DNA from: Owenweeksia sp965214115
Lineage (GTDB): Bacteria > Bacteroidota > Bacteroidia > Flavobacteriales > Schleiferiaceae
Assembly (NCBI GenBank): GCA_965214115.1
Contig: CBDCAU010000005.1
Span: 124,001-188,000 of the forward strand
Direction: 5' to 3'
DNA: 64,000 bases
This document shows, in pieces, positions 33,958 through 43,700 of this stretch (its first letter is position 1; the number at the start of each line of letters is the position of its first letter). The notes below the pieces were generated by a model. The model was not told the origin of the DNA. It saw nothing but the letters and a program-made list of their open reading frames with translations, and ran no database searches. The position numbers and the translations under genes are program-made.

Positions 33958-34574
33958 GTCAATGGGACAATTAGTCAATTTGCTAATGGGACAATGGGAC
34001 AATGGGACAATTTGCTAATTGGAGAGTGATTTAAAAAATTAGCTAATTTTAGAATCTATTTTTAAAGAAAATTTTTAAAGATGAATCAGGGAAATCCCAT
34101 TAAAGAAAAATCATTTGATTTTGCCCTTTGGATTATTGAGTTTACCGAAATGCTGGGGCAAAAGAAATTTTTTGAGTTGAAAAGCCAGTTGTTTCGTTCC
34201 GGCACTTCTATCGGCGCTAATGTGAAAGAGGCGCAAAGCCCTTCCAGCAAAAAGGACTTTGGCAACAAAATGAAAATAGCGATGCGCGAAGCTGAGGAGA
34301 CAGAATACTGGCTGGACTTGTGCCGTCTCAGTCCCATCTTGCCCAGTCCCGACCCCGCCCGCGAATTTCAGTTAAAAGAAATAATGAAATTATTGAATAG
34401 CATTCTAGTTACCAACAGAAAGAATATCAAAAGAGAAGAAGAAGAAAAGAAAAAGAACAGAAATTCAAAAAAAAACAGCGATTCTAACTAACCAAATTCT
34501 CGCTAATTTTTATTCAGTAATTGATTCATTGAGAATCTAACCATTTGCAAAATTGACTCATTGTCCCATTGACT
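33957..34574. mobile_element. Inverted-repeat element carrying a four-helix-bundle gene
   Basis: The left end AGTCAATGGGACAATTAGTC (33957-33983) and right end (34547-34574) are inverted copies of about 27 bases with one mismatch and one gap. Inside are several GGGACAAT units, an AT-rich leader and one gene (34081-34491). The stop codons of the convergent neighbours ruvC and HIT fall in the two ends. There is no transposase, so mobility would need help from outside (inference). Confidence 0.6.
34081..34491 (+). CDS. Four-helix-bundle protein (23S rRNA intervening-sequence protein family)
   Basis: The 136-residue protein contains the family core: FDFALWIIEFTEML, then SQLFRSGTSIGANVKEAQ, the KKDFGNKMKIAMREAEETEYW segment and a final helix. 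The family was first known from intervening sequences in 23S rRNA genes and occurs in many Bacteroidota as stand-alone genes; its function is unsettled. The C-terminus is a long basic/acidic tail (KREEEEKKKNRNSKK). The gene is the only one within an inverted-repeat element, and its base composition is more AT-rich than ruvC. Confidence 0.88.
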   Translation: MNQGNPIKEKSFDFALWIIEFTEMLGQKKFFELKSQLFRSGTSIGANVKEAQSPSSKKDFGNKMKIAMREAEETEYWLDLCRLSPILPSPDPAREFQLKEIMKLLNSILVTNRKNIKREEEEKKKNRNSKKNSDSN

Positions 34575-34971
34575 AATTATCTAATTCTCCCCTGATTTTC
34601 TCCGCCGTCTCCGCAAATTGTTCCTCCGAAAAGCTCAGTTTATTCTTGCTAAAATCAATATCGTGGACACCGTGAATCGGTACGAGGTGAATGTGCGCGT
34701 GCGGCACTTCCAACCCGATGACGGCCACGCCTACCCGCTCGCAGGGAATGGCTTTGCCAAGGCCGTGCGCCACTTTTTTGGCAAACAACCAAAGCCCTTG
34801 AAAATCATCGTTTGGGATGTCGAAAATGTAGTCGGTTTCGGTTTTTGGGATGACCAAAGTGTGGCCTTCGTGCAGCGGGTTGATGTCTAAAAAAGCGAGG
34901 TAGTTTTCATCCTCCGCCACTTTGTGGGCGGGGATTTCGCCGGCGATGATTTTGGAAAAGATGCTGGCCAT
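34573..34971 (-). CDS. HIT family protein (histidine triad hydrolase)
   Basis: A 132-residue nucleotide-binding hydrolase of the HINT branch. The histidine triad HAHIHLVP (about 91-98) is complete, and FSKIIAGEIPAHKV and DINPLHEGHTLVIPK are typical N-terminal motifs. HINT proteins split AMP-linked amines (family knowledge). It starts two bases after the greA stop codon and forms an operon with it. The last codons (GELDN) and stop lie at the inverted-repeat end of the neighbouring element. Confidence 0.92.
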   Translation of the reverse strand: MASIFSKIIAGEIPAHKVAEDENYLAFLDINPLHEGHTLVIPKTETDYIFDIPNDDFQGLWLFAKKVAHGLGKAIPCERVGVAVIGLEVPHAHIHLVPIHGVHDIDFSKNKLSFSEEQFAETAEKIRGELDN

Positions 34972-34973
34972 TT

Positions 34974-35444
34974 TCAGTATTGAATGTCGAGGATTTCAAA
35001 TTCCATCTTGCCGGCGGGTACTTGCACTTCGGCGGTGTCGCCCACTTTTTTGCCCACCAATCCTTTGCCAATCGGCGAATTCACGGAGATTTTTCCTGCT
35101 TTCAAATCCGCCTCCGATTCGGAAACCAGCGTGTATTTCATCTCCGCCTTGGTCTTGGTGTTTTTGATTTTTACAGTGGAAAGAACCATCACTTTACTGG
35201 TATCCATCTTCGATGAATCCATTAAGCGAGCATTGGCCAAGGTTTCCTCCAATTTGGAGATTTTCATTTCCAAAAGACCTTGCGCTTCTTTGGCCGCGTC
35301 GTATTCGGCGTTTTCGCTCAGGTCGCCCTTATCGCGCGCCTCGGCAATTTGGTTAGAAATTTTGGGGCGCTCCACGTCTTTCATAAGGGCGAGGTCGGTT
35401 TTCAGTTTTTCCAGCCCTTCTTTGCTATAATAACTAATGCTCAT
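34974..35444 (-). CDS. greA: Transcription elongation factor GreA
   Basis: GreA rescues backtracked RNA polymerase by stimulating transcript cleavage. The 156-residue protein has the N-terminal coiled coil (about 1-75) with the acidic tip ARDKGDLSENAEYDAAKEAQ and the C-terminal FKBP-like globular domain (NSPIGKGLVGKKVGDTAEVQVPAG region). ATG 35444 (MSISYYSKEG) is chosen; the longer start at 35462 would give a non-family leader. First gene of greA-HIT. Confidence 0.95.
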   Translation of the reverse strand: MSISYYSKEGLEKLKTDLALMKDVERPKISNQIAEARDKGDLSENAEYDAAKEAQGLLEMKISKLEETLANARLMDSSKMDTSKVMVLSTVKIKNTKTKAEMKYTLVSESEADLKAGKISVNSPIGKGLVGKKVGDTAEVQVPAGKMEFEILDIQY

Positions 35445-35468
35445 ATTACTTCGGATTGTCAATAAAGA

Positions 35469-35502
35469 AAAAAGCCCTCGCGACAGGCGCGGGGACTTTT
35501 AT
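35469..35502 (-). terminator. Intrinsic terminator after the PorV-like gene
   Basis: On the minus strand AGTCCCCGCG and CGCGAGGGCT pair with a five-base loop, with one internal mismatch, and are followed by TTTTTT. It ends the T9SS-type operon 35548-44504 and separates it from greA. Confidence 0.75.
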
Positions 35503-35547
35503 TTGAAGACACAAATGTATTAAATCTCTTGTAATGAAGAATTTACC

Positions 35548-36579
35548 TTAGAGGTTAAAACCCAAGCCAATGGAATGCACGCCTTGGAAGGGGTCGGTGT
35601 CGCGGTAGGAATAATCAAGCTTGAAAGTGCTCTCGCCCAATGGGACATCGAACGAAACGCCCATTCCCAAACCGCTGAAAACAGTAGTGCGCTGCTCAAA
35701 ATCACTATTGTCGTACACGGTGTAGCCCGCGCGGATCATCGCAATGTCTTTAAAGGAATATTCTGCGCCCACGGTGTATTCATCCTTTTGAAAGGAATTG
35801 GATTGAAACGAACCGGCCACGGTAACGCGTTGCCCGCTAAAGTTAAAATCATAACTGCCCCCCAGGGTCAGCGAGGTAGGCAATTCAAACTGGGCGCTGC
35901 GCTGATTGTAGGCTTGTTGAAAAGCAGTCCCGCTTTGCGGCGCGGTTAGCACCACCGAAAGTCCGTCACCTTTATATGACGCGGATGGCCCCACATTGCG
36001 CAAGGTGACCCCAAATTTCAGTTCCTGTTCGTCGCCTGTAACATACTGCACGCCCGCGTCAAAGGCCACGGCGCTCACGTTCAAATTCTGCGAGCTGGAG
36101 GTGTACAATTTGATATTGACCCCGCCGCGGATGCTTTCGATGAACTTTTGCGCATAGCTAACGCCGATGATGGCGGTGGTAGGACTGACGGAACCTATCC
36201 CACCATCGGGGTTTTGCTCGGTGGTAATGTCCCACTCGCCGTAATCGTGGGCCACCACGCTGGCGCCCAGCACACCATTGGCGCCCACTTTTTGATTGAA
36301 GCCGAAAGCGTTGATGTTAATGCCTGAATTGACAAGCCACTGCGTGTTGGCAAAAGACACTTCCGTGCGTTCCACCTGTGCGGTGCCGGCAATATTCAGG
36401 AATGTGGATTCGACCCCACTGACACCCGCCACGTTTACGCCCATCCACCCCGTATTGCGGGCCCACGGGTTGATCAGCAATTCGGCGGCCCCAGCGGAAC
36501 CCGCCCGTTGCGGGTTGCCGGCATACGCTTGGTGGCCCATCAGCAGGGCTATGATTGAAAGTCTAAATATCTTCTTCAT
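35548..36579 (-). CDS. PorV/PorQ family outer-membrane protein
   Basis: The 343-residue protein has a signal peptide (MKKIFRLSIIALLMGHQAYA) and the PorV/PorQ layout: AGAAELLINPWARNTGWMGVNVA near the start, FLNIAGTAQVERTEVSFANTQW, and a 14-strand-type barrel ending SIGLGFNL. PorV collects T9SS cargo at the outer membrane for surface attachment; PorQ-like relatives are less defined. Its place directly after a large secreted protein and a TonB receptor, with 21 bases between genes, suggests a dedicated export partner (inference). Confidence 0.88.
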   Translation of the reverse strand: MKKIFRLSIIALLMGHQAYAGNPQRAGSAGAAELLINPWARNTGWMGVNVAGVSGVESTFLNIAGTAQVERTEVSFANTQWLVNSGININAFGFNQKVGANGVLGASVVAHDYGEWDITTEQNPDGGIGSVSPTTAIIGVSYAQKFIESIRGGVNIKLYTSSSQNLNVSAVAFDAGVQYVTGDEQELKFGVTLRNVGPSASYKGDGLSVVLTAPQSGTAFQQAYNQRSAQFELPTSLTLGGSYDFNFSGQRVTVAGSFQSNSFQKDEYTVGAEYSFKDIAMIRAGYTVYDNSDFEQRTTVFSGLGMGVSFDVPLGESTFKLDYSYRDTDPFQGVHSIGLGFNL

Positions 36580-36600
36580 TCCGTTTGCGCTTTATGTTTT

Positions 36601-39600
36601 TTAAAAAGCATTCAAGTCGATTGGCCGCAAGCTGCCCATCCATTTTACCACGGTCTCTCCGAGGTCGCCCGCGTCTATATGGATAAGATATACCCCACTG
36701 GCAATGGGCACGTTGAAATCGTTTTTCAAGTCCCATTCCACGAAGGTGGAGTTTTCAGGCTTATCCAAAGTGCGGATCAAAGTGCCGTTGCTCATAAAAA
36801 TGGTAATTTGGCACTGCTCCGGCAAGTTGGTGATTTTCACGATGTTGTCCAACTGGCTGTCTTCGTAAAGAGAGGAGCCAAAGTAGGGGTTGGGCACCAC
36901 TTTTATCAAATCCAACGCGCTTTCGGCCACTTGGCGGTTGCCCGTTTCCGCTGCCAGCCCACCCGTTGAAAATAGGTATTGTGGAAAGCCATCATTGGGG
37001 TCGGAAGGATCTGATCGGCGGAAGGGCTGATCCAGCCGCAGCGAAACCAGCGCGGTGGAAGGAATCTGATCGTATGTCAAAAATTCCACTTCCTCGGAGG
37101 CCACCAATGGGAAACCCGTCCAAGCGATGCCACTGAAAACGCGAGCTGCATTGGCAAGCGTAAGGTCTTGGAATTCGGCAAAGTACGGGTTGTTTTCGAT
37201 GGCATCACCTCCATAGGGCAGTTGCCTTACCGGATCGAACTGGAATTTTGCTGAATCCGCGAAAACATACACGAGGTGGAAGCCTCCTAACCTTACATCA
37301 CCAAATTTCCCCGTTAAATTGGAAGTAGGATTCCAAAGCATATCACGACCGTTTTCAGAGCCAATATTGCTGGCCTCTCCAAATGCCATATTGAGGCGTC
37401 GTCCATTAAGCGTGTTTACGGCATATCCCGGGAAATAGCTCCATCCCGTATTGGCGGGATCGCTATCCGGCACCAGTTGCCCGTTCACTAAATTCAAGGT
37501 GCGATCCCTTCGGAGGGTAAACTTATTTTGGGTGTATTCATTTGCGGCAGGTATGTCTCCCAATTCAAATACGGGTACCCGTGTCCACTTAGAAGGATCT
37601 TGGGTAATCACCACATCAACGTTGGGCACCTGGCTCAACGGCAATAAGGTACTGGGCGTAGAAGTATTCACATTTGGGCGTACTCCAAAACCCACTTGTT
37701 CGAGATTTCCATTCCCATCAATAATACTGGTGTAATTGCTGGTAAAAAGGGTGGGTGCCCAAGTGCCGCCCAAAATATTTTCATAGACGGAGTTGGGATC
37801 CAAGAATTCCTCGTTAATCAAAACGTCGCTATATCTAATTGCGTTGGTACCTGTTGCATCTACGTTGGTACCCGCCAATATCCAGTTTTGCGGCCCTTCT
37901 GCGTCATTGTCAGATACGCCAGTGAGCCACTCCGTAACCCCCGTACCCTGTGGGTAGGTGAGGTCGGCACCTATAAAACCGTTGTTGCGCACGTTTTCTT
38001 CGTCAAAACCCGGAGGCATTACGTCGCTCACCGTAATGGAAATGCCCAAAGTGTCCACGATTTGTTCTCCCTCATAGCTCAGGCCATACTCTGATTCGGC
38101 AAGGGTGTCAGAAGGGTTGTTGGCTGGGGTTAGCACCCATCCTGCGCTTTTGTCCACGCCACTAAAGGTGAGCATAAATTCGCCGGGCACCACGGAAGTG
38201 GGGTCCACCACTTTCGCGCGGATGGGGCCATTTCCATTTTGATAATCCAAGCGGTTGATTTTCCCATCCTCATCGGCCTCAATGGCTTCTCGGGTGGCAG
38301 GGAGCAACATTTCAAATATCCCACTGTTGCCCGAACCAGCCAAGCGGGTAATGGGCAGCCCATCGCCATAGTCCGAATTGATGACCAAGCCGCCCTTGGT
38401 GTTTTCCGTTTTGTTAGGAATAGCCAAGTAAGGTTTTTGTCCGTTGCCCACTTTACGGCCCGCCAAGTAAGGTTTCAACTGGCCTCCGGCTACTAAATTA
38501 TTGGGATCCACAAAGTTGAACTGACTTCCGTCGAACGCGCGAAAGCGGTTTTGGGCATAAGCAATCACGAAGAAATAATATTCGCGGTTATTGACCAATC
38601 GCTTGTCACCCTCCGCAAAGGCATCATCTTGTAAACGGAAAGACAGTTCAATGCCTTCGTTGTTGGCCACAATGGTCATATCCTGTGGTACGGAAATACC
38701 GTTGCCCAAAGTGGGGCTTTCATTAAAATTGATCAATTGCCCCACGTCGTTTTTAATGTCAGATTGAAAAACCAAGCGCGATTGTGCAGGATCATAAATA
38801 TCTTCCACCGAAACATCTGGGCCAGTTACTTGAAAGACTTGGAAGCCTTCGAAGCGGTAGCTGAAAAAGCCTGCTTTGGCGGCACTGTCGCGTTCCGCTG
38901 GGGTAAACAGGGGTTCAGTATTCGTATCCAAAGGTTCTTGGATGGCGGGATCCACTTCTTCATATCCCACGGTATTAAAATCCAGGGCATCTTCAAAATG
39001 GAAGATTAATTCCCTGTCCAGCTCTATGATTTCTAAGGTGGGTGATTCGGGGCCGTCCAATACGTCAAAACAATTGTCGAAAAGTTGCTGCGCTTTGTCA
39101 TCCGCCTCAATTACTTTCAGCACGGAGCCAAAGGCATCGGGGCTGCTAAAATCGCGCGCCCACACCGTGCCCGTGGTAATAAAATTGAGCGCACCGGGAA
39201 AAAGCGAAAAAGGCCCAGCGCTGTGCAGGCCGCGCTTGTCTCCATCATTGGAAGGCGATTCCCACCAGTCTACGCTGGAAGAAGGCTCATAGGCGCCGGT
39301 GGTGTCAAAAGAAGTACCGGGATAGGCAAACTGCGTTTCAGTAAGCCCAGTCGTGTTGCTCCCCACAAAACCATCGCCGTTCATTGTGTTTAATTGCCCT
39401 GACGGATCTTCAATGACCAATTCATCACCGTTCTTCCAGTTGCTAAGCAAATAGTTATAGAACTCTTGCGCCACATCTGGGTCAGTTAGCGCAGCGTTTC
39501 CCTGAAAACCAAAACGATTGTTATAATACATAAACCCCGACATAATGATGCGCTCGTTGATGCCCGATTGCAAATCTTCGTTTCGGCAGGTGTCATCGAT

Positions 39601-40740
39601 TAATACAGCATCTACACAACCATCGCGATCATTATCTACCCCGTCATTAAAATCAGCAAAAGGCCCTTGAAAAAAGTCAAAACCCACCGCTGGCGGATTC
39701 GCACCGTAGCCCTGCGCACCATCGTCGTTATTATCCGCATTATAACAATAGCCCAAGCCACGGTTGATATCACACCCAATAATGTCATCTGTGGGATTTC
39801 CTAAATCTGGGTCAAACCAAGTGCCGAAATAGGTTTCGGTAAGAGTAAAGGTGGAGCGATTGACAATCCGATAATTGTTGAAGGTCATATTATTCACCTC
39901 GTCATTGGAAGCAAAGGCAAACGCTTGGGCACGAATTTCAAAGCCAAGCGCAGCGGCCTGCGTTTCGGTGTGAGTGTTTCCCTTGTCATTATACACCCAC
40001 CAGATGGTTTCGTCGCCGTAAAGTAAGTCGGCCTCCCTGCGGCGGCAGTCTTGATTGCCGATGATGTGTTTGTATTCAGTAAGATTGTAGCCTGGGAAAT
40101 CGAATTCAAATTCATACACCCCCGGCGTACTGCCTTCTCCCAGCTCAAAATAAGGCGCCAGTTTGTTGGGCAATTCCCCATCGATGCCGTTGCCCGGCCA
40201 TTCGCGGATAGAGGTAGGGACTGTATAGCCCTGAAAACGGTCTCCCACGTCGCAATCAGGGTCGTCCTTGCAGGCAATCCACGCGGCGTGGGTTTCCACC
40301 TCGGAGCGGTGCACAATCCAGTGGCGGTTGTAGCGCTCGCAGGTTTCCGCTGTTACTGAAGCCGTATTGTCGGTAGTCAGTGGGCCGGGCCAGTAATCCA
40401 CCCCATCTTGACGATAAGTCATAGCTGCCAAGCGCAGTTGGCCTGCCACATCGAAACCGCCCAGCCACAAGGCACCGGCGAACATCGAGTGGCGATTGCT
40501 GCCCTTGGGCACTTCATATTTAGCATCGTTCAAATCCCACCAAAAATCGCCGCTGCCCAAAATGCGGGTACGCACGTTGTTGATACTCAAGTCTGCCGAG
40601 GAGGTAGCGGCCGCACAACCTTCTGCCAAGGTGGCAAGAGTGCTTTTGCGGCTGGATTTTGTATCGCCAACAACTTCCCTCGCGCTAAGCTGCAGGGTGG
40701 CACAAAAGGCCAGTATGCCAATGATTATTTTCTTTTTCAT
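36601..40740 (-). CDS. Large secreted protein with FlgD-like/T9SS C-terminus
   Basis: The 1379-residue protein has a signal peptide (MKKKIIIGILAFCATLQLSA). It has no enzyme motif I recognise; segments such as DFNDGVDNDRDGCVDAV look like a calcium-binding thrombospondin-type loop. The end (VVPNPYFGSSLYEDSQLDN, ITIFMSNGTLIRTLDKPENS, GVYLIHIDAGD) matches the FlgD-Ig-like/T9SS end used for export. This kind of protein is commonly encoded between a TonB receptor and a PorV-like protein in Bacteroidota. It is probably displayed at the cell surface. The function is unknown. Confidence 0.83.
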   Translation of the reverse strand: MKKKIIIGILAFCATLQLSAREVVGDTKSSRKSTLATLAEGCAAATSSADLSINNVRTRILGSGDFWWDLNDAKYEVPKGSNRHSMFAGALWLGGFDVAGQLRLAAMTYRQDGVDYWPGPLTTDNTASVTAETCERYNRHWIVHRSEVETHAAWIACKDDPDCDVGDRFQGYTVPTSIREWPGNGIDGELPNKLAPYFELGEGSTPGVYEFEFDFPGYNLTEYKHIIGNQDCRRREADLLYGDETIWWVYNDKGNTHTETQAAALGFEIRAQAFAFASNDEVNNMTFNNYRIVNRSTFTLTETYFGTWFDPDLGNPTDDIIGCDINRGLGYCYNADNNDDGAQGYGANPPAVGFDFFQGPFADFNDGVDNDRDGCVDAVLIDDTCRNEDLQSGINERIIMSGFMYYNNRFGFQGNAALTDPDVAQEFYNYLLSNWKNGDELVIEDPSGQLNTMNGDGFVGSNTTGLTETQFAYPGTSFDTTGAYEPSSSVDWWESPSNDGDKRGLHSAGPFSLFPGALNFITTGTVWARDFSSPDAFGSVLKVIEADDKAQQLFDNCFDVLDGPESPTLEIIELDRELIFHFEDALDFNTVGYEEVDPAIQEPLDTNTEPLFTPAERDSAAKAGFFSYRFEGFQVFQVTGPDVSVEDIYDPAQSRLVFQSDIKNDVGQLINFNESPTLGNGISVPQDMTIVANNEGIELSFRLQDDAFAEGDKRLVNNREYYFFVIAYAQNRFRAFDGSQFNFVDPNNLVAGGQLKPYLAGRKVGNGQKPYLAIPNKTENTKGGLVINSDYGDGLPITRLAGSGNSGIFEMLLPATREAIEADEDGKINRLDYQNGNGPIRAKVVDPTSVVPGEFMLTFSGVDKSAGWVLTPANNPSDTLAESEYGLSYEGEQIVDTLGISITVSDVMPPGFDEENVRNNGFIGADLTYPQGTGVTEWLTGVSDNDAEGPQNWILAGTNVDATGTNAIRYSDVLINEEFLDPNSVYENILGGTWAPTLFTSNYTSIIDGNGNLEQVGFGVRPNVNTSTPSTLLPLSQVPNVDVVITQDPSKWTRVPVFELGDIPAANEYTQNKFTLRRDRTLNLVNGQLVPDSDPANTGWSYFPGYAVNTLNGRRLNMAFGEASNIGSENGRDMLWNPTSNLTGKFGDVRLGGFHLVYVFADSAKFQFDPVRQLPYGGDAIENNPYFAEFQDLTLANAARVFSGIAWTGFPLVASEEVEFLTYDQIPSTALVSLRLDQPFRRSDPSDPNDGFPQYLFSTGGLAAETGNRQVAESALDLIKVVPNPYFGSSLYEDSQLDNIVKITNLPEQCQITIFMSNGTLIRTLDKPENSTFVEWDLKNDFNVPIASGVYLIHIDAGDLGETVVKWMGSLRPIDLNAF

Positions 40741-40772
40741 AATGTAAATGCTCTTTTCGTTCCTGACTAAAA

Positions 40773-43700
40773 TTAAAAGTTGAATGCCACGCCCAATCTC
40801 ATACGGCGGGGCAATGAATATCGAAAGGGGTTCACCATATTGCGGTTGTACAGATCCACATAGGCCGTGGGGCTAACCTGATTCTCAATGACCGATTGCG
40901 CACCTGCACTGCTCAGGTATCCATCATCATCCACCGTACCCGTATAGGCATATACGCTCGTCACATTTTGTTGGTTGAAAAGGTTCAAGATTTGAAGATA
41001 TACCTCTAAGCTATGGTCTTCTTTCTTAAGGCCGAACACCTTGTTGATGCGCGCGTCAAAAGTAAGTTGCCACGGCAGCCGCGAACCATTGATTTGGCCT
41101 TCTACCAAAGCGAAGGAAGAAGGATTGGTAGCCGTAACTGGGAATGGCGCGTTACGCTTGGTGTAGGGCGAACCGGAGAGGGCGTTCATTGTGATATTTA
41201 CACCAAAGCCCTCCAAGAAATTCTTGTCCCACCATACGGGGCCATCATAGCGGCGGCCCGTACCGTAGCGGTAGTCAGCGCGCACGAGAATTTGGTGGCG
41301 GTTGTCAAAACTCAGTGGCAGGGTGGTGCGCAAGTTGGGCTGGCCGCTGCGCGCCAAGTTCAGTCCCGTGGTGGTGCTGGAACCCGTTCCGTTGGCAAAC
41401 TGCAAGGTGTAGTTCGCGTCTAACTTGAAGCGCCTGGTGCGACGCATTTCATATTCCAATGAGAAACCTTTGACGGTACCAAAATCGCGGTTGCCGTAGG
41501 CTACATATATGATGGGATAGGCTTGGGTGTAAGAAACCGTTTGCAGCAAATCGCGAAGCTCGCGGTAAAAAGCCGAGATTTTCAAAGCGGAGTTTTCGGT
41601 AAGCGCCTGCTTGAAACCCGCTTCGTATTCCGTGGTTTGCTGCGGTTTCAAGTTGGGATTGTTCACCACGCCGCTGGCATCGCTGTTCAGCAGATCCAAA
41701 TAGGCAAAAGGATCAAAGCGCGAAATGTTGGTGGTGGGGCGCTGCGCCAGCTTATCGTAGTGGAAGATAAAAAGTGCCTCGTCCGTGATGGGGAAGTTAA
41801 AGGCAATACGCGGCATAAAAACCGTTTGGGGCGTGTAATCTTCAAACGACTCTTGGGGGATAAATCGACCGCCTTCCCCTTGCTCGGCCGCTCGCTCATC
41901 AGGGGTTTGCAAAGTGAAGGGCTTGATGCCGCCGCCCGCCAAGTCAGATAATACGCTGGGGTCGGTCAATACTTCGCCGTCGGCGTCATAGAAAACGTCT
42001 CCGTCGCGATACCCCACGATTTGCAAATCTTGGGACGTGTAATCGTAGCTGTTCACGTACACCGCAAAATCTTCTTGGATGTTGGTGGGGATTTGGAGCC
42101 CTTCGCCACCCAATGGAGAAGCGGACAGATCGCCCACGCTATAAAAGGGGTACAAAATGTAGGGATCTTTCAGCACCTGTTGGTTCAGGTCGAAACGGTC
42201 CACGCGCACTCCTACGTTGAAAGTCAGGTCGTTGAACGTAAACTGGTCTTGGATATAACCGGCAATATAAATGGGTTCAAAAGGTGCCACGGGGCGGGTA
42301 AAGCGGTCGTTCTCGTCTCTTTCCAAAAAGAAATCAGAAATGCTGGAGTTGCGGGTAGTCAGTTCCCCCGTATAATCATAGCCATAGTAGCTCACGCCTT
42401 GCGATCCGTCGGGCACGATTACCTCGTCGGGCGAAAACATATTAATGTTCAGCCGCGAGGGGTCCAAGTTGTCGATGTTGATTTGCTCGGTACTGAACGG
42501 ATCCAGCCCCAGTTCGCGGCGGATATTTTCGGCAAATTCGCTTGCGTCGGTGGCATTATAATTAAAATTGTACAGGATGGTATCTTGAAAAGCCCCGTTA
42601 TCGTCAAATACCAAAATGGGGTTATCCAGGTCCAGTTCCGTGTTGGGCCGGTTTTGCAGCAGGCGGGCGCGGTTCCATAGGTTGGTGGCGTTCAGCGCGT
42701 AGCCGCGGTCGCTGCGCTGTTCGTATTCAAAACCGAGGATCAGCGAATGATCTCCGATGTCAAAGTTGGTGGAGGCCGTTACCCGAAATTGGTTGTTGCG
42801 CTCTTTGAAATAATTGGCCCCACCCACGCCAAGGCTTCTAAAATCTTGTACTGCGCCTACATTGCCCCACAAATTGCCGTACACCGAAAGTGGGTTTTGC
42901 CCGTTCACCGGCGGTGTCACGCTCGATTGCAGCACCACAAAATTATCGGTGGCGGCGTCCACAAACGGGTTGTCTTGCGCAGCTTCATAATAGCGGCTCA
43001 TATAATTGGCCAATACGGGATTGTCATCGCCGGGGGTAAAAGTTACCGCCGTATCGCGGTTGCCCGAAAAACGGAAGGCCGTTATCCCAGTGGTATCATC
43101 GGTTCCGCGTTGAAAGTTGGGCGTCCGTTGGACATCAAATTTACCGATATAACCATAGCGGAAAAAATCATCTTCAAAGTCTTGATTGGAAATTTGGGTG
43201 TTCTCACTGGTAAAATCCAGTTGGATATTATAAAAGGCGTTCTTGATCAAACTTTTGGAGTCGGGGTCATTGTCAAACGTTTGCTGGAAACGCACATAAG
43301 TACTCCAGTCGTTGTCAATCCGGTCCAAGTTGTTGTCGGGGTTGAAAATATGGTTTGCGAACGAAGCGCTTTTGTCGTCACTATAATTCCAGCGGCCACC
43401 GACGGTAACGTTGGTCAAGCGGCTGGTTTTGATTTGCAGGCTACCGTTGAACCGCAAAGAAGAGCTGTAACTGTTGGGCCGGCGGTACACGTCCACCAAT
43501 TGCGAATTGTTGATTAGTTCCGCGCGGTTCACATAGCCGCCCGTCGAATTGGAATCCACCACGATGGGGTTTTCCTTCAAATCTTCATACAAGCCATCCT
43601 CCAATGAGGTGTAAGGCACCACGCCGGGGTTTGGCTCGGCCACATACAGGAACTCCGTGGAGAAGAGGAAGCCGAGTCGCGGGTTGTCATTGTCATCTCG

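Noticed and set aside
33961..34010. Repeated GGGACAAT units that could look like a CRISPR or minisatellite
   Set aside because: Units are only 8-9 bases, have no uniform spacers and no cas genes are near; they belong to the inverted-repeat element.
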